Positions 42,842 through 51,677 of a stretch of DNA of 64,000 nt are shown piece after piece (the stretch's first letter is position 1; every line of letters starts with the position of its first letter). The stretch is from Paenibacillus taichungensis (GTDB lineage Bacteria; Bacillota; Bacilli; Paenibacillales; Paenibacillaceae). The stretch spans positions 372,001 through 436,000 of the forward strand of contig NZ_JABMCC010000115.1 of NCBI RefSeq assembly GCF_013359905.1, written 5' to 3'. The notes beneath the pieces were generated by a model. It searched no databases. It was given only the letters and a program-made list of their open reading frames with translations, and was not told the DNA's origin. Made by a program: the position numbers and the translations under genes.

Positions 42842-44554
42842 ATGACACTTAAAAAAAGAATCTTTTTGCTGTTTTTTCTCAGTGCGTTTATTCCCTTCAT
42901 TAGTATAGTTGCGATTTCCTATTACACCATTGATTCCATTTTTGCGAACAAGATCGATGATGGCATTCGGAGCAATTTACAGCAGGTGACTTCCTCACTG
43001 GAGAATTCGATCACCAACCTGAATCATGTTACTCAGCAATTATCCTACAGTGGTACATTAGGCAAAAAGTTGGATGAGGTGTTGAAGCCATCCTCCAATA
43101 TATTTGAATTGATTGAAACTCGGGATGAACTAAAGAGCGAATTAAATGTCGTAACGTTTACCAACCCGAATATAGGTTTGACATTGTATTATTTTCAGAA
43201 GGATGGCTCCACACAGTTTGGGAATTTTCCCATAAAGGATCGTTTTGCACCCGAATCTTTGCCTGTACTCTCCAAAGCATATGGGATTACCTACTATGGT
43301 CCTCATGTCAGTATGAACCGGTTTGATGATCAGCTCGTCTTATCCGCCATGCGGAAGGTAAAATTACCCCAGAGGGACGATGTGTATATTTACGTTGAAT
43401 CCGGTTTTCACCTTGCACAGGATATATTGGGTTACAATCAGTACAAAGGAGATTTATCCCACTTGATCCTCGATGGAGAGGGGAATATTGTGTATAGTGA
43501 GATTCCGGAAGCGATGAAAGTCGGGGAGAATTTCTCCAGCTTATCGAATGGTGCAGCATCCGACGGAATAGCTCGCGATTATCATTGGTTCAGACAGGGG
43601 TCCACTCAGAACTGGAGCGTTGTGTCGGTGATCTCGCAGGCTAAGTATCAACAGGAAAAAAACCAGTGGTTGCTTCAAATATTGCTGGTCGCTTTATTTT
43701 TCCTGGGCTTTACGGTATTTCTGGCTTGGCTGCTGTGGAAGATGGTTTATAAACCTCTCGGTCTGTTCCACTCGGAGATCAACGGCATGTCTCAAAATCC
43801 TCAAACAACTGGTAACCAGACCCGCACGCAGATTCCGGAATTTGATTTTCTGTTAGGCGAATTCTCGAATATGCAGCATCAAATCGGTGACCTCTTTAAA
43901 GAGGTGCAGCAGAAAGAGAAAATTCGTGCAGACCTTGAAGTAGAGAAGCTGCTGTACCAGATCAATCCTCATTTTTTGATGAATACGCTGGATACGGTCC
44001 ACTGGCTGGCAGTAATGAATGGACAAGGGGAGATCGACAAGCTGGTGCAGTCCCTGAATAAGCTGTTGTATTACAATTTGGGTAAATTAGGACAGGTTTC
44101 CACGATGGAAGAGGAAATTGACGCGCTTAGACAGTACTTGATCCTGCAGCAAATTCGCTATGATTTTGAATTTGATGTGCGTATTTCGGCTGATGAACAA
44201 GTGCTTCAAATACCTGTACCTCGTTTTATTCTACAGCCACTGGTAGAAAATTCACTTTACCATGGACTGAGCGACGAAGGTTTTATTCAAATTGAAGTGA
44301 CACGCAAAGAAACGCTGAACATTATGATTCAGGATAATGGAGCTGGCATGACGGAGGAAGCGATTGAAAGACTTCTGAACAATCGTGTAGCAGATCATCA
44401 AAAAGTAGGGATGGGCATCGGGCTCAATTATGTTCACCGCATGTTACAAGCACAATACGGGGATCAAGCTCAACTGGTGATTGAGAGTGAACTGGGAACT
44501 GGCACAAGCATATTACTTATACTTCCGATCAAAGGAGAAGATATCTCGGCATGA
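42842..44554 (+). CDS. YesM-type sensor histidine kinase
   Basis: A 570-residue membrane kinase. Helix 1 is at about 8-28, an extracellular Cache-like sensor of about 245 residues follows, and helix 2 is at about 278-298. Then come a HAMP-like linker and the LytS/YesM-type kinase module, with phospho-acceptor H377 in QINPHFLMNTLD and an ATPase domain (VENSLYHGL, DNGAGM, GIGLNYVHR). In known relatives this class senses extracellular oligosaccharides, often through binding proteins. It overlaps the YesN-type regulator gene by ATGA. The neighbouring binding-protein-like gene at 46007 may be the sensing partner, and the transporter genes from 47999 are the probable targets. Confidence 0.92.
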   Translation: MTLKKRIFLLFFLSAFIPFISIVAISYYTIDSIFANKIDDGIRSNLQQVTSSLENSITNLNHVTQQLSYSGTLGKKLDEVLKPSSNIFELIETRDELKSELNVVTFTNPNIGLTLYYFQKDGSTQFGNFPIKDRFAPESLPVLSKAYGITYYGPHVSMNRFDDQLVLSAMRKVKLPQRDDVYIYVESGFHLAQDILGYNQYKGDLSHLILDGEGNIVYSEIPEAMKVGENFSSLSNGAASDGIARDYHWFRQGSTQNWSVVSVISQAKYQQEKNQWLLQILLVALFFLGFTVFLAWLLWKMVYKPLGLFHSEINGMSQNPQTTGNQTRTQIPEFDFLLGEFSNMQHQIGDLFKEVQQKEKIRADLEVEKLLYQINPHFLMNTLDTVHWLAVMNGQGEIDKLVQSLNKLLYYNLGKLGQVSTMEEEIDALRQYLILQQIRYDFEFDVRISADEQVLQIPVPRFILQPLVENSLYHGLSDEGFIQIEVTRKETLNIMIQDNGAGMTEEAIERLLNNRVADHQKVGMGIGLNYVHRMLQAQYGDQAQLVIESELGTGTSILLILPIKGEDISA

Positions 44555-45957
44555 TTAAGGTATTGATTGTGGATGATGATAAATTGGTGCGAAAAGGAAT
44601 AAGCTCCGCAATGCCATGGAACGAGTTCGGCATGGAGGTTGTTGGAGAAGCAAGTAACGGGGCTAAGGCGCTGGATTTTCTGGAATCCAACTCGGTTGAT
44701 CTGATGCTAACGGATCTTGCGATGCCCGTGATGTCAGGCATTGAACTGATGCGCGCTGCAAGGCAGCTATACCCGGAACTTCATATTGTCGTGCTTACTC
44801 TTCATCAGGATTTTGATTATATCCAGGAAGCGCTTCGGCTGGGAGCGATCGACTATATAGCCAAAGTTCAGCTTGAGAAGGAACAATTCGAACATGTACT
44901 GAATCGAATACATACCCGGATTGGTGAGCTCACGAATACAAGACGAAAGCTGCCGCAGCTAGGTGAAACTAACGTCCATTATCGTAAAGTGTATGCACTT
45001 GTTTCACTGGACCGAAAATCTGGTCAGATCTGGCCCATTGGACTCGAATCCGGTACAGATGAGCTCCAATTTGAAGTGGAACGGAACAGCTGGATGTGGG
45101 CGGTACCTCAGGGTGAAGAGGATCAGCTATTTGATAGATTGAAGGGATATTTGGATCAAGTTCCTCAAGGTGCGCTACTGGTGTTGTCTGATGTACAGGA
45201 ACGGACATGGTCGCAAATTCAAAACTGGATTATAAACTATACAGAATCGTCCTTATTTTATGCGTATGAACCCCAAGATCCGGTTATTGCCGTTTCCATG
45301 AATGAAGAGGATAAAGCTCCAATAGAACCTCGGGATGAGGACATGGATCGTATTAAACGAAGTTGGTTTCTATCTCCGTGGACGCATAATGATAATTATT
45401 ATAACCAGCTTGTTGAAGAGTTTAGATCTCTAAGGCTGCAAAAAGGGCAGCTGATGGGATTACTGTACTCCCTGGTCATGGAGTGGAACCATCTTTTCGC
45501 ACAGACTACACTGGGCAGAATCTCAATGATCCATTCCTTTCAATCCTGGTACGAGGTGGAACAGTGGATCAAGCTGACCTCTGAGAGTATTCGAAAGGCG
45601 GATGAACAGGTTTCTTATTCTCAGGAAATGATAGATGGAGTGAAAAAAGCCGTGATGATTATGCAGAATGATCTGGATCAGGCATTTACAGCTTCAGGGC
45701 TGTCCCAGCAACTCAATATTAGCAGAAGCTATTTCAGCCAATGCTTCAAGGACATCATGGGAAAAACCTTTAATGATTATTCCCGATATATACGAATGGA
45801 GAAGTCTAAAGAGTATTTATTGAACACAAACAACACGATTTTCTGGATTGCAGAGCGGGTGGGTTATACGGATGAGAAATATTTCAGCCGAATCTTTCGC
45901 GAACTGACAGGCGTGCTGCCTAGTGAATATCGACAATTAGGCAGAGCGGACAAATAG
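44551..45957 (+). CDS. YesN-type response regulator with AraC DNA-binding domain
   Basis: A 468-residue regulator. The receiver domain (1-120) has D8-D9-D10 and phospho-acceptor D55 in LMLTDLAMPVMSG. A linker region of about 240 residues follows, and the C-terminal ~100 residues are an AraC helix-turn-helix pair (LSQQLNISRSYFSQCFKDIMGKTF; RVGYTDEKYFSRIFRELTGVLPSEYRQ). Translation is coupled to the kinase by ATGA overlap. It is expected to activate the downstream binding protein, permease and GH13 genes when the kinase detects sugar. No binding site can be assigned by eye. Confidence 0.93.
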   Translation: MIKVLIVDDDKLVRKGISSAMPWNEFGMEVVGEASNGAKALDFLESNSVDLMLTDLAMPVMSGIELMRAARQLYPELHIVVLTLHQDFDYIQEALRLGAIDYIAKVQLEKEQFEHVLNRIHTRIGELTNTRRKLPQLGETNVHYRKVYALVSLDRKSGQIWPIGLESGTDELQFEVERNSWMWAVPQGEEDQLFDRLKGYLDQVPQGALLVLSDVQERTWSQIQNWIINYTESSLFYAYEPQDPVIAVSMNEEDKAPIEPRDEDMDRIKRSWFLSPWTHNDNYYNQLVEEFRSLRLQKGQLMGLLYSLVMEWNHLFAQTTLGRISMIHSFQSWYEVEQWIKLTSESIRKADEQVSYSQEMIDGVKKAVMIMQNDLDQAFTASGLSQQLNISRSYFSQCFKDIMGKTFNDYSRYIRMEKSKEYLLNTNNTIFWIAERVGYTDEKYFSRIFRELTGVLPSEYRQLGRADK

Positions 45958-46006
45958 TGTACGCTCCACACAACCGACTGACAATCCGGTGAAAGAAGGG
46001 AAAGCA

Positions 46007-47665
46007 ATGATCAAGAAGATGGCTGTGTGTGTTGTTGTCGTCAGCTTGATTGCAGGGATCGTATTTTTCAGTATTTCATACTTTCGGGAATCGCCAATTG
46101 GTCCAACGACAACCGCTCCTGACACAGCTGCCACCGAGCCATTCGGTAAATATGAACATCCCGTTTCCATCCGGTTGGGATATGTGGTTGACCCCACAGG
46201 TACGGATCTCTCCGAAGGAGAGACATTAGAAAAGAATATGTGGAAAACGATGATTAAGCAAAACCTCAACATTGATGTTGAGGTCATGTGGCAGGTATCC
46301 AAGGAGAATTTTGGACAGAAAATTGATTTGGCTATTGCCAGCAATGATTTGCCAGATGCGATGATCGTTAATCAAGTTCAGTTGAATGAGATGGTCAAAG
46401 CGGGAGAAATTGAAGATCTGACCAAGGCATATGCAAGCAGCGCTTCACCTGAGATGAAGAAAATTATCGATAGCACCAATGGATTGGCTCTGGAACAAGT
46501 GACCTTTGAAGGGAAAATGATGGCTGTTCCATCTGTGACGGCGGAGGACTTCAGTATGCTCTGGATCAGGCAGGACTGGCTGGATCGTCTTGGATTAAAA
46601 CCACCGAAAACAGTGGACGAATTGGAAGCTATCGCGAAGGCCTTTGTGGAGCAGGACCCGGATGGGAACGGAAAACGGGATACGATCGGGCTTGCCTCAA
46701 GCACAAGTCTGTTTAACGATTTCAACAACAGCGCTTTTGCTTTTGATCTAACGCCAATCTTCGCAGCTTATGGAGCTTTCCCCGGATATTGGCTCGAAAA
46801 AGATGGAAAACTTGTATACGGTTCGATTCTACCAGAGACAAGGAACGCTTTGATTAGGCTTCGCGATATGTATGCCAAAGGTCTGCTTGATCCAGATCTG
46901 GGCATTCGCAAAGAGCCAGAGGAAACCGTCATTAGCGGACAGGCGGGGATGTTCTTTCAAGGTTTCTTTGCAGGCTACTGGCCGCTCCCAAGCGCTTGGC
47001 TGAATGATCCCAAGGCGAACTGGCAGGCTTACGCGCTCCCACTGGATGCAAACGGAGCATTTCGTGTGAAGGTGGATAATCCCTCAAGTTCTTTCCTGGT
47101 GGTTCGCAAAGGGTACGCTCATCCCGAAGCGATCATCAAGATAAACAATCTGTACCTCCGTGATGAGTTCAAGTATGGTACGAGTTTTATGCTCAGCCGC
47201 AATTTCTTTGCTCCAGCAGATGAAGCACGATTTGAATCCAAAGCCGTGCAGGAGATTCTGGCCGGAACTAAAACCCCAGCTGATTTTAAGGACAAGTCCG
47301 AATATAAGCTGCTGGAAAATACAGTTTCGACGATAAAACAAACCAAGCTAAAGCCTTATGATCAACTTGGCATTTCGTATTGGGATCAGCACAACGAGAA
47401 CTTTATGCGTGGTTATTCACTGCTCGTGGGTGGAAGAAACTTCTTTGATCCGAATATCCATAAAGTTCGAAGCCTTACCTACAAACGCACGCCAGCGGTG
47501 GAGAAATTATGGAGCAAATTGTCCAAGCTGGAACATGATACGTTTTTGAAAATTATTTTAGGCGCTGCACCGATCGATTCATTCGATCAATTCGTACAAG
47601 AGTGGAAAGAACAGGGAGGCGACCAAGTGACTGCTGAAGTGACTCCTCCACAGAATCAACGCTGA
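46007..47665 (+). CDS. Membrane-anchored binding-protein-like partner of the YesM/YesN system
   Basis: A 552-residue protein homologous to the lipoprotein at 47999-49735. Shared blocks are WIRQDWLDRLG, GSILPETRNALI against GSTTEETKQML, and the ending FVQEWKEQGGDQV. The N-terminus (about 1-25) is a hydrophobic helix without a lipobox Cys, so it is an uncleaved or cleaved signal anchor rather than a lipoprotein. ATG 46007 follows AAGGG at 6 nt; GTG 45989 lacks support. It lies 49 bp after the YesN gene and is followed by a terminator, so it belongs to the sensory operon, not to the transporter. It may present ligand to the YesM sensor. Confidence 0.83.
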   Translation: MIKKMAVCVVVVSLIAGIVFFSISYFRESPIGPTTTAPDTAATEPFGKYEHPVSIRLGYVVDPTGTDLSEGETLEKNMWKTMIKQNLNIDVEVMWQVSKENFGQKIDLAIASNDLPDAMIVNQVQLNEMVKAGEIEDLTKAYASSASPEMKKIIDSTNGLALEQVTFEGKMMAVPSVTAEDFSMLWIRQDWLDRLGLKPPKTVDELEAIAKAFVEQDPDGNGKRDTIGLASSTSLFNDFNNSAFAFDLTPIFAAYGAFPGYWLEKDGKLVYGSILPETRNALIRLRDMYAKGLLDPDLGIRKEPEETVISGQAGMFFQGFFAGYWPLPSAWLNDPKANWQAYALPLDANGAFRVKVDNPSSSFLVVRKGYAHPEAIIKINNLYLRDEFKYGTSFMLSRNFFAPADEARFESKAVQEILAGTKTPADFKDKSEYKLLENTVSTIKQTKLKPYDQLGISYWDQHNENFMRGYSLLVGGRNFFDPNIHKVRSLTYKRTPAVEKLWSKLSKLEHDTFLKIILGAAPIDSFDQFVQEWKEQGGDQVTAEVTPPQNQR

Positions 47666-47721
47666 ATTGCTAACATAGCTGCAAGAATCCCCACGTTTTT
47701 TACTTAATTCGATCATTCATA

Positions 47722-47759
47722 GCCGGTAGACTCCTGCTTAAGGAGTTTGCCGGTTTTTC
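47722..47759 (+). terminator. Terminator after the sensory operon
   Basis: CCGG and ACTCC pair with GGAGT and CCGG around a seven-base loop, followed by TTTTTCTTT. The rest of the 333-bp gap (47760-47930) shows nothing I can support. Confidence 0.75.
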
Positions 47760-47937
47760 TTTGTGCCACACTAGCTATGCTACCCTCACTTATTAACGAG
47801 GATAGACAAATGTAAGTCAGTAGGTGAGATAAATGTTCACAACCTCCATGTTGTTCGTTGATCCGAGTGAAAACTGTATACATTTCTCTATCCAAACTAG
47901 CGTTTAATCCCTATCTCGATTAAGCTTCTCCAAGTTT

Positions 47938-47956
47938 TATAATGAAAGCGCAAACA
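47938..47956 (+). promoter_or_regulatory. -10 box and cre-like site upstream of the LplA-type lipoprotein
   Basis: TATAAT (47938-47943) has no clear -35, as expected for an activated promoter. TGAAAGCGCAAACA (47943-47956) matches the cre consensus except at position 10, and would cover the transcription start. YesN activation plus CcpA repression would fit. Confidence 0.55.
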
Positions 47957-47998
47957 ACATGATAGAGAAATAATCAGAACGAAGGGGAGTTGAATTTG

Positions 47999-49735
47999 AT
48001 GAGAAATAATTGGTCAATAAAAAGCAAACTGTTGACGAAACGACTGGCAGTGCTGTCCATGTCCGCATTGATGGTTTCCGTCCTTGCAGCCTGTGGGGGA
48101 TCTTCGAATCCGCCGACTGCTGAGGATGCAGGCCAATATGAGGTAACACCTGGAGATCCGTTCAGTGCTTATAAAGACGAAGTGACGGTAACGATGGGGC
48201 GTGTTACGACGGCGAACCCGAAATTACCGGCTGGTGATACATATGAGAACAATGCGTATACCCGTCTGGTTAAAGAATCGTTTAACGCACAAATTAAGGA
48301 CCAATTTGAGGCTAATGGTGAAGATTACAGTCGTCAGGTCTCTCTTGCAATCGCTTCCGGGGAACTGCCCGATATGATGCGTGTCGATTCCAAGGATGAA
48401 CTTAAAGAACTGGTTGATAATGATCTAATTGAAGATCTAACGGAAGTATACAAACAATATGCCACCGATAATATCAAGCAAATTTATGACTCCTACGATG
48501 GCCGTGCACTGGACAATGCCACGATTGATGGCCGACTGATGGGCCTTCCAGCGACCTCTCTGGACTCCGCACCAACTATGGTTTGGGTTCGTCAGGATTG
48601 GCTGGATGTGCTGGGAATCAAACTCGATGCTGACGGAGACGGTGCCATCAAGCTGGAAGATGTAGAGAAAACAGCAGAAGAGTTCCTGAAAAAAGATCCT
48701 GGGCAAACTGGGAAACCGGTGGGCATTCCTTTTGTAAACACCTTGAATACGACGGACTATAACGGTTCTGCCTATACCATGCTGGGTGTTGCTTCAACCG
48801 AAGGCGCGTATCCTCAATATTGGATGAAGGGTGAAGACGGCAGCATCGTTTACGGTTCGACTACAGAGGAAACCAAGCAGATGCTGGGCGTTATGGCCGA
48901 CTGGTTCAAGAGAGGTATCATTGACCCGCAATTTGGAACCCGTACATTTGACGATATCACTGCACTGTACACCAATGGTCAGAGCGGAATTGCTTTTGGA
49001 CCGTGGCACATTCCAGACTGGGGACTTAGCAGTGTGAAACAGATGGATAAACATGCAAAATTCACGGCTTACACGCTGGAGGATGCAGACGGTAAGGTAA
49101 ACGTGGCACACGCCAATCCATCCGGTCAGTTTATCGTTGTGAGAAAAGGTTATGAACACCCGGAACTCGCGATTAAAATTATTAATCTGTTCTACGATAA
49201 ATTGGCAAATGACAAAGATGTCGCAACTACCATGCCAGAGGCAGCTAAGTATTTGGAAAGCGGTGTAGACGGTTCAACCAGACCTTTTAATATTGAAGTC
49301 AACTCGGCAACATCCCTGTTGGATGATTACTCCGACGTTGTTCGTGGAATTAAAGGCGAGATCGGTTTGGATCAGGTCCGTACAACGGAATCGAAGAACA
49401 ATATTGGCAGTATCCAAACGTACTTGAAAGACCAGGATACGGATGATGTAACAGCTTGGTCGAAATATCACTCACGTATGAACGGAGTGGGGCTGATCGA
49501 TAAGTTGACACAAGAAGGCAAATTCAACTGGATGACGCCAGCGTTCTCCGGAACTACACCAAGCATGAAACAGACGTGGGCTAACCTGACCAAAATGGAA
49601 CAGGAATCCTTCATCAAAATCATAACGGGTGCGGAACCGCTGGATTACTTCGAAACATTCGTCAGCAATTGGAAGAAACAAGGCGGAGACCAAGTGATCC
49701 AGGAGATCGAAGCTGAGACCACATCCCAAAAATAA
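47999..49735 (+). CDS. Sugar ABC transporter binding lipoprotein, LplA-like
   Basis: A 578-residue extracellular binding lipoprotein. The N-terminus is basic, then hydrophobic, ending in the lipobox LAAC (Cys near residue 32) followed by a Gly/Ser linker. The mature domain is of the large LplA/YtcQ type, with an EF-hand-like calcium loop, DADGDGAIKLED, inserted near residue 220. ATG 47999 follows AAGGGGAG at 10 nt; TTG 47990 is too close to it. It heads the transporter operon. A 7-bp hairpin 19 bp after its stop may favour high expression of the binding protein over the permeases. Ligand unknown; the GH13 gene suggests alpha-glucooligosaccharides. Confidence 0.91.
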   Translation: MRNNWSIKSKLLTKRLAVLSMSALMVSVLAACGGSSNPPTAEDAGQYEVTPGDPFSAYKDEVTVTMGRVTTANPKLPAGDTYENNAYTRLVKESFNAQIKDQFEANGEDYSRQVSLAIASGELPDMMRVDSKDELKELVDNDLIEDLTEVYKQYATDNIKQIYDSYDGRALDNATIDGRLMGLPATSLDSAPTMVWVRQDWLDVLGIKLDADGDGAIKLEDVEKTAEEFLKKDPGQTGKPVGIPFVNTLNTTDYNGSAYTMLGVASTEGAYPQYWMKGEDGSIVYGSTTEETKQMLGVMADWFKRGIIDPQFGTRTFDDITALYTNGQSGIAFGPWHIPDWGLSSVKQMDKHAKFTAYTLEDADGKVNVAHANPSGQFIVVRKGYEHPELAIKIINLFYDKLANDKDVATTMPEAAKYLESGVDGSTRPFNIEVNSATSLLDDYSDVVRGIKGEIGLDQVRTTESKNNIGSIQTYLKDQDTDDVTAWSKYHSRMNGVGLIDKLTQEGKFNWMTPAFSGTTPSMKQTWANLTKMEQESFIKIITGAEPLDYFETFVSNWKKQGGDQVIQEIEAETTSQK

Positions 49736-49754
49736 TTAAGCTAACACTGCTGAT

Positions 49755-49778
49755 AGGCTGCGCTAAGCAGCCTTTCTT
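49755..49778 (+). terminator. Intra-operon hairpin after the binding-protein gene
   Basis: Perfect stem AGGCTGC/GCAGCCT with loop GCTAA, then TTCTTC. It has the form of a weak terminator or 3'-end stabiliser, often seen between binding protein and permease genes. Confidence 0.65.
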
Positions 49779-49796
49779 CAGGAAAGGGGTTCATCC

Positions 49797-50711
49797 ATGA
49801 AGCAGGAAAAATATAAAGCAAGAAACCGCTTGGGCACGGGTGCCATGTATCATATGATGATGCTGCCAGGCATTTTATTTTTGCTGATATTCAGCTACAT
49901 TCCAATGGTTGGTGTCATTACGGCGTTTCAGGATTACGTACCAGCCAAAGGTATGTTTGGCTCCGAGTTTGTTGGGCTCAAGCATTTTATTTATATGTTC
50001 AAGCTGCCGGACATCGGCCAAGTGATCAGTAATACGTTGGTGATTGCCATCGCCAAGATTCTACTTGGAACACTGATGGCCATCATTTTTTCCATTTTAT
50101 TAAACGAAATCCGCTTTAAATTTGTTAAAAAATCTGTGCAGACCATTGTATATCTGCCTCACTTTTTGTCTTGGGTTGTTCTGGCCTCCGTGGTTGTTAA
50201 CATGTTCAGCCTGGATGGAAGTGTAAATCAGATTTTAGCCTTTTTCGGCTTGGAAAATATTAATTTTCTCGGAAGCAACACCTGGTTCCAGCCGTTGATT
50301 ATCGGGACGGACGTATGGAAGGAATTCGGTTATAGCTCCATCGTTTATTTGGCTGCAATTACCTCGATTGATCCCGGCCTATATGAAGCGTCAGGGATAG
50401 ATGGAGCGAGCTGGTGGAGAAAAGTATGGCATATTACATTACCGGGTATGCTCCCTATTATCCTGCTCATGGGGGTTATGAGTCTCACCAATATTTTGAG
50501 CGCAGGCTTCGATCAAATCTACAATCTGTACAACCCGGTTGTCTATGAGTCGGGCGATATTCTGGATACCTATGTATACCGGATCGGTCTCGTTGGCAGA
50601 CAGTATAGTTTCGGTACGGCTGTTGGGTTGTTCAAGTCAGTGATTGGTATTGTTCTATTATTGTCCGCCAATGAATTGGCCAAAAAATACACCGACAGAA
50701 AAATATTCTAA
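49797..50711 (+). CDS. Sugar ABC permease, LplB-like
   Basis: A 304-residue membrane protein with six predicted helices. The EAA loop is YEASGIDGASWWRKVWHITLPGMLP. The N-terminal YHMMMLPGILFLLIFSYIPM and the C-terminal ANELAKKYTDRKIF are typical of LplB/YteP permeases for complex oligosaccharides. ATG 49797 follows AAAGGGG. It pairs with the LplC-like permease that starts 13 bp after its stop. No ATPase gene is present, so a shared MsmX-type ATPase is expected. Confidence 0.92.
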   Translation: MKQEKYKARNRLGTGAMYHMMMLPGILFLLIFSYIPMVGVITAFQDYVPAKGMFGSEFVGLKHFIYMFKLPDIGQVISNTLVIAIAKILLGTLMAIIFSILLNEIRFKFVKKSVQTIVYLPHFLSWVVLASVVVNMFSLDGSVNQILAFFGLENINFLGSNTWFQPLIIGTDVWKEFGYSSIVYLAAITSIDPGLYEASGIDGASWWRKVWHITLPGMLPIILLMGVMSLTNILSAGFDQIYNLYNPVVYESGDILDTYVYRIGLVGRQYSFGTAVGLFKSVIGIVLLLSANELAKKYTDRKIF

Positions 50712-50724
50712 GGAGGCGAAACTT

Positions 50725-51618
50725 GTGTCTTATTCCGCAAGCCTGAAAGACCGAATGGGCCGGTTTGTCATCTACGCCATCGTTATATTGCTGGCTTTGA
50801 TCTGCCTCCTTCCATTATGGAATATCGTTGCGATTTCATTCAGCAGCAGTGAGGCCGTATCGGCCAATGCCGTAGGTCTGTTACCCGTTAAGTTTACAAC
50901 AGCCGCATATTCGAAAATTATTGAGGATGCGCAGTTCTGGCGATCCTTTGGCATTTCAGTTCTACGTGTGGCTCTATCTCTAGTGCTCAACATGATTCTT
51001 ATTGTTTTGATGGCTTACCCGCTGTCCAAATCGAAAAGGGAGTTTAAGGGCAGAAATATATATATGAATATCATGATTTTTGCCATGCTATTCAGTGGGG
51101 GCATGATCCCTAGTTATCTGTTGATCAAAAACTTGGATATGCTCAATACCATTTGGGCGCTTGTACTGCCGGGTGCTGTCCCAATATTCAGTGTCATCCT
51201 TGTGATGAACTTCTTCGCCGCAGTACCAAAAGCGCTTGAAGAAGCGGCATTCATTGACGGGGCAAATGCATTGCAGGTCCTGTTCAAAGTGTATGTGCCC
51301 GTGTCTATTCCTGCGCTGGCGACCGTATCCCTGTTCAGTATCGTGGGCACGTGGAATGATTTCTTCAGTGGATTGATCTATATGACCAAAGTTAGCAATT
51401 ATCCGCTAATGACCTATATTCAGTCTCTTAACGTGAATATCGCGGAGCTTCTTCAATCCGGCACGAACTCTGCTCAGCTCAGCAATCTAACTGAGATTTC
51501 GAACAAAAATCTAAATGCAGCCAAAATCGTAGTGGCTGTCATTCCGCTGCTTCTGATCTACCCGCTGCTGCAAAAATACTTTGTAACCGGAATTGTTGTG
51601 GGGTCGGTAAAAGAATAA
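50725..51618 (+). CDS. Sugar ABC permease, LplC/YtcP-like
   Basis: A 297-residue membrane protein with six helices. The EAA loop is LEEAAFIDGANALQVLFKVYVPVSIPALA, and the C-terminus is LLQKYFVTGIVVGSVKE, the same tail found as a remnant at 722-817. GTG 50725 follows AGGAGG (50711-50716) at 8 nt. The longer frame begins inside the preceding gene and lacks a Shine-Dalgarno. It forms the permease heterodimer with the LplB-like protein. The GH13 gene follows 59 bp later. Confidence 0.93.
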   Translation: MSYSASLKDRMGRFVIYAIVILLALICLLPLWNIVAISFSSSEAVSANAVGLLPVKFTTAAYSKIIEDAQFWRSFGISVLRVALSLVLNMILIVLMAYPLSKSKREFKGRNIYMNIMIFAMLFSGGMIPSYLLIKNLDMLNTIWALVLPGAVPIFSVILVMNFFAAVPKALEEAAFIDGANALQVLFKVYVPVSIPALATVSLFSIVGTWNDFFSGLIYMTKVSNYPLMTYIQSLNVNIAELLQSGTNSAQLSNLTEISNKNLNAAKIVVAVIPLLLIYPLLQKYFVTGIVVGSVKE

Positions 51619-51677
51619 TAGTGCATGAAACGGAATTTAGATGAGCAGAATCTGGATCAAGAGAAAGGTGGTGCGTG

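Noticed and set aside
50644..50724. 27-codon extension of the LplC-like permease into the preceding gene
   Set aside because: No Shine-Dalgarno, and the AGGAGG at 50711-50716 clearly serves GTG 50725.
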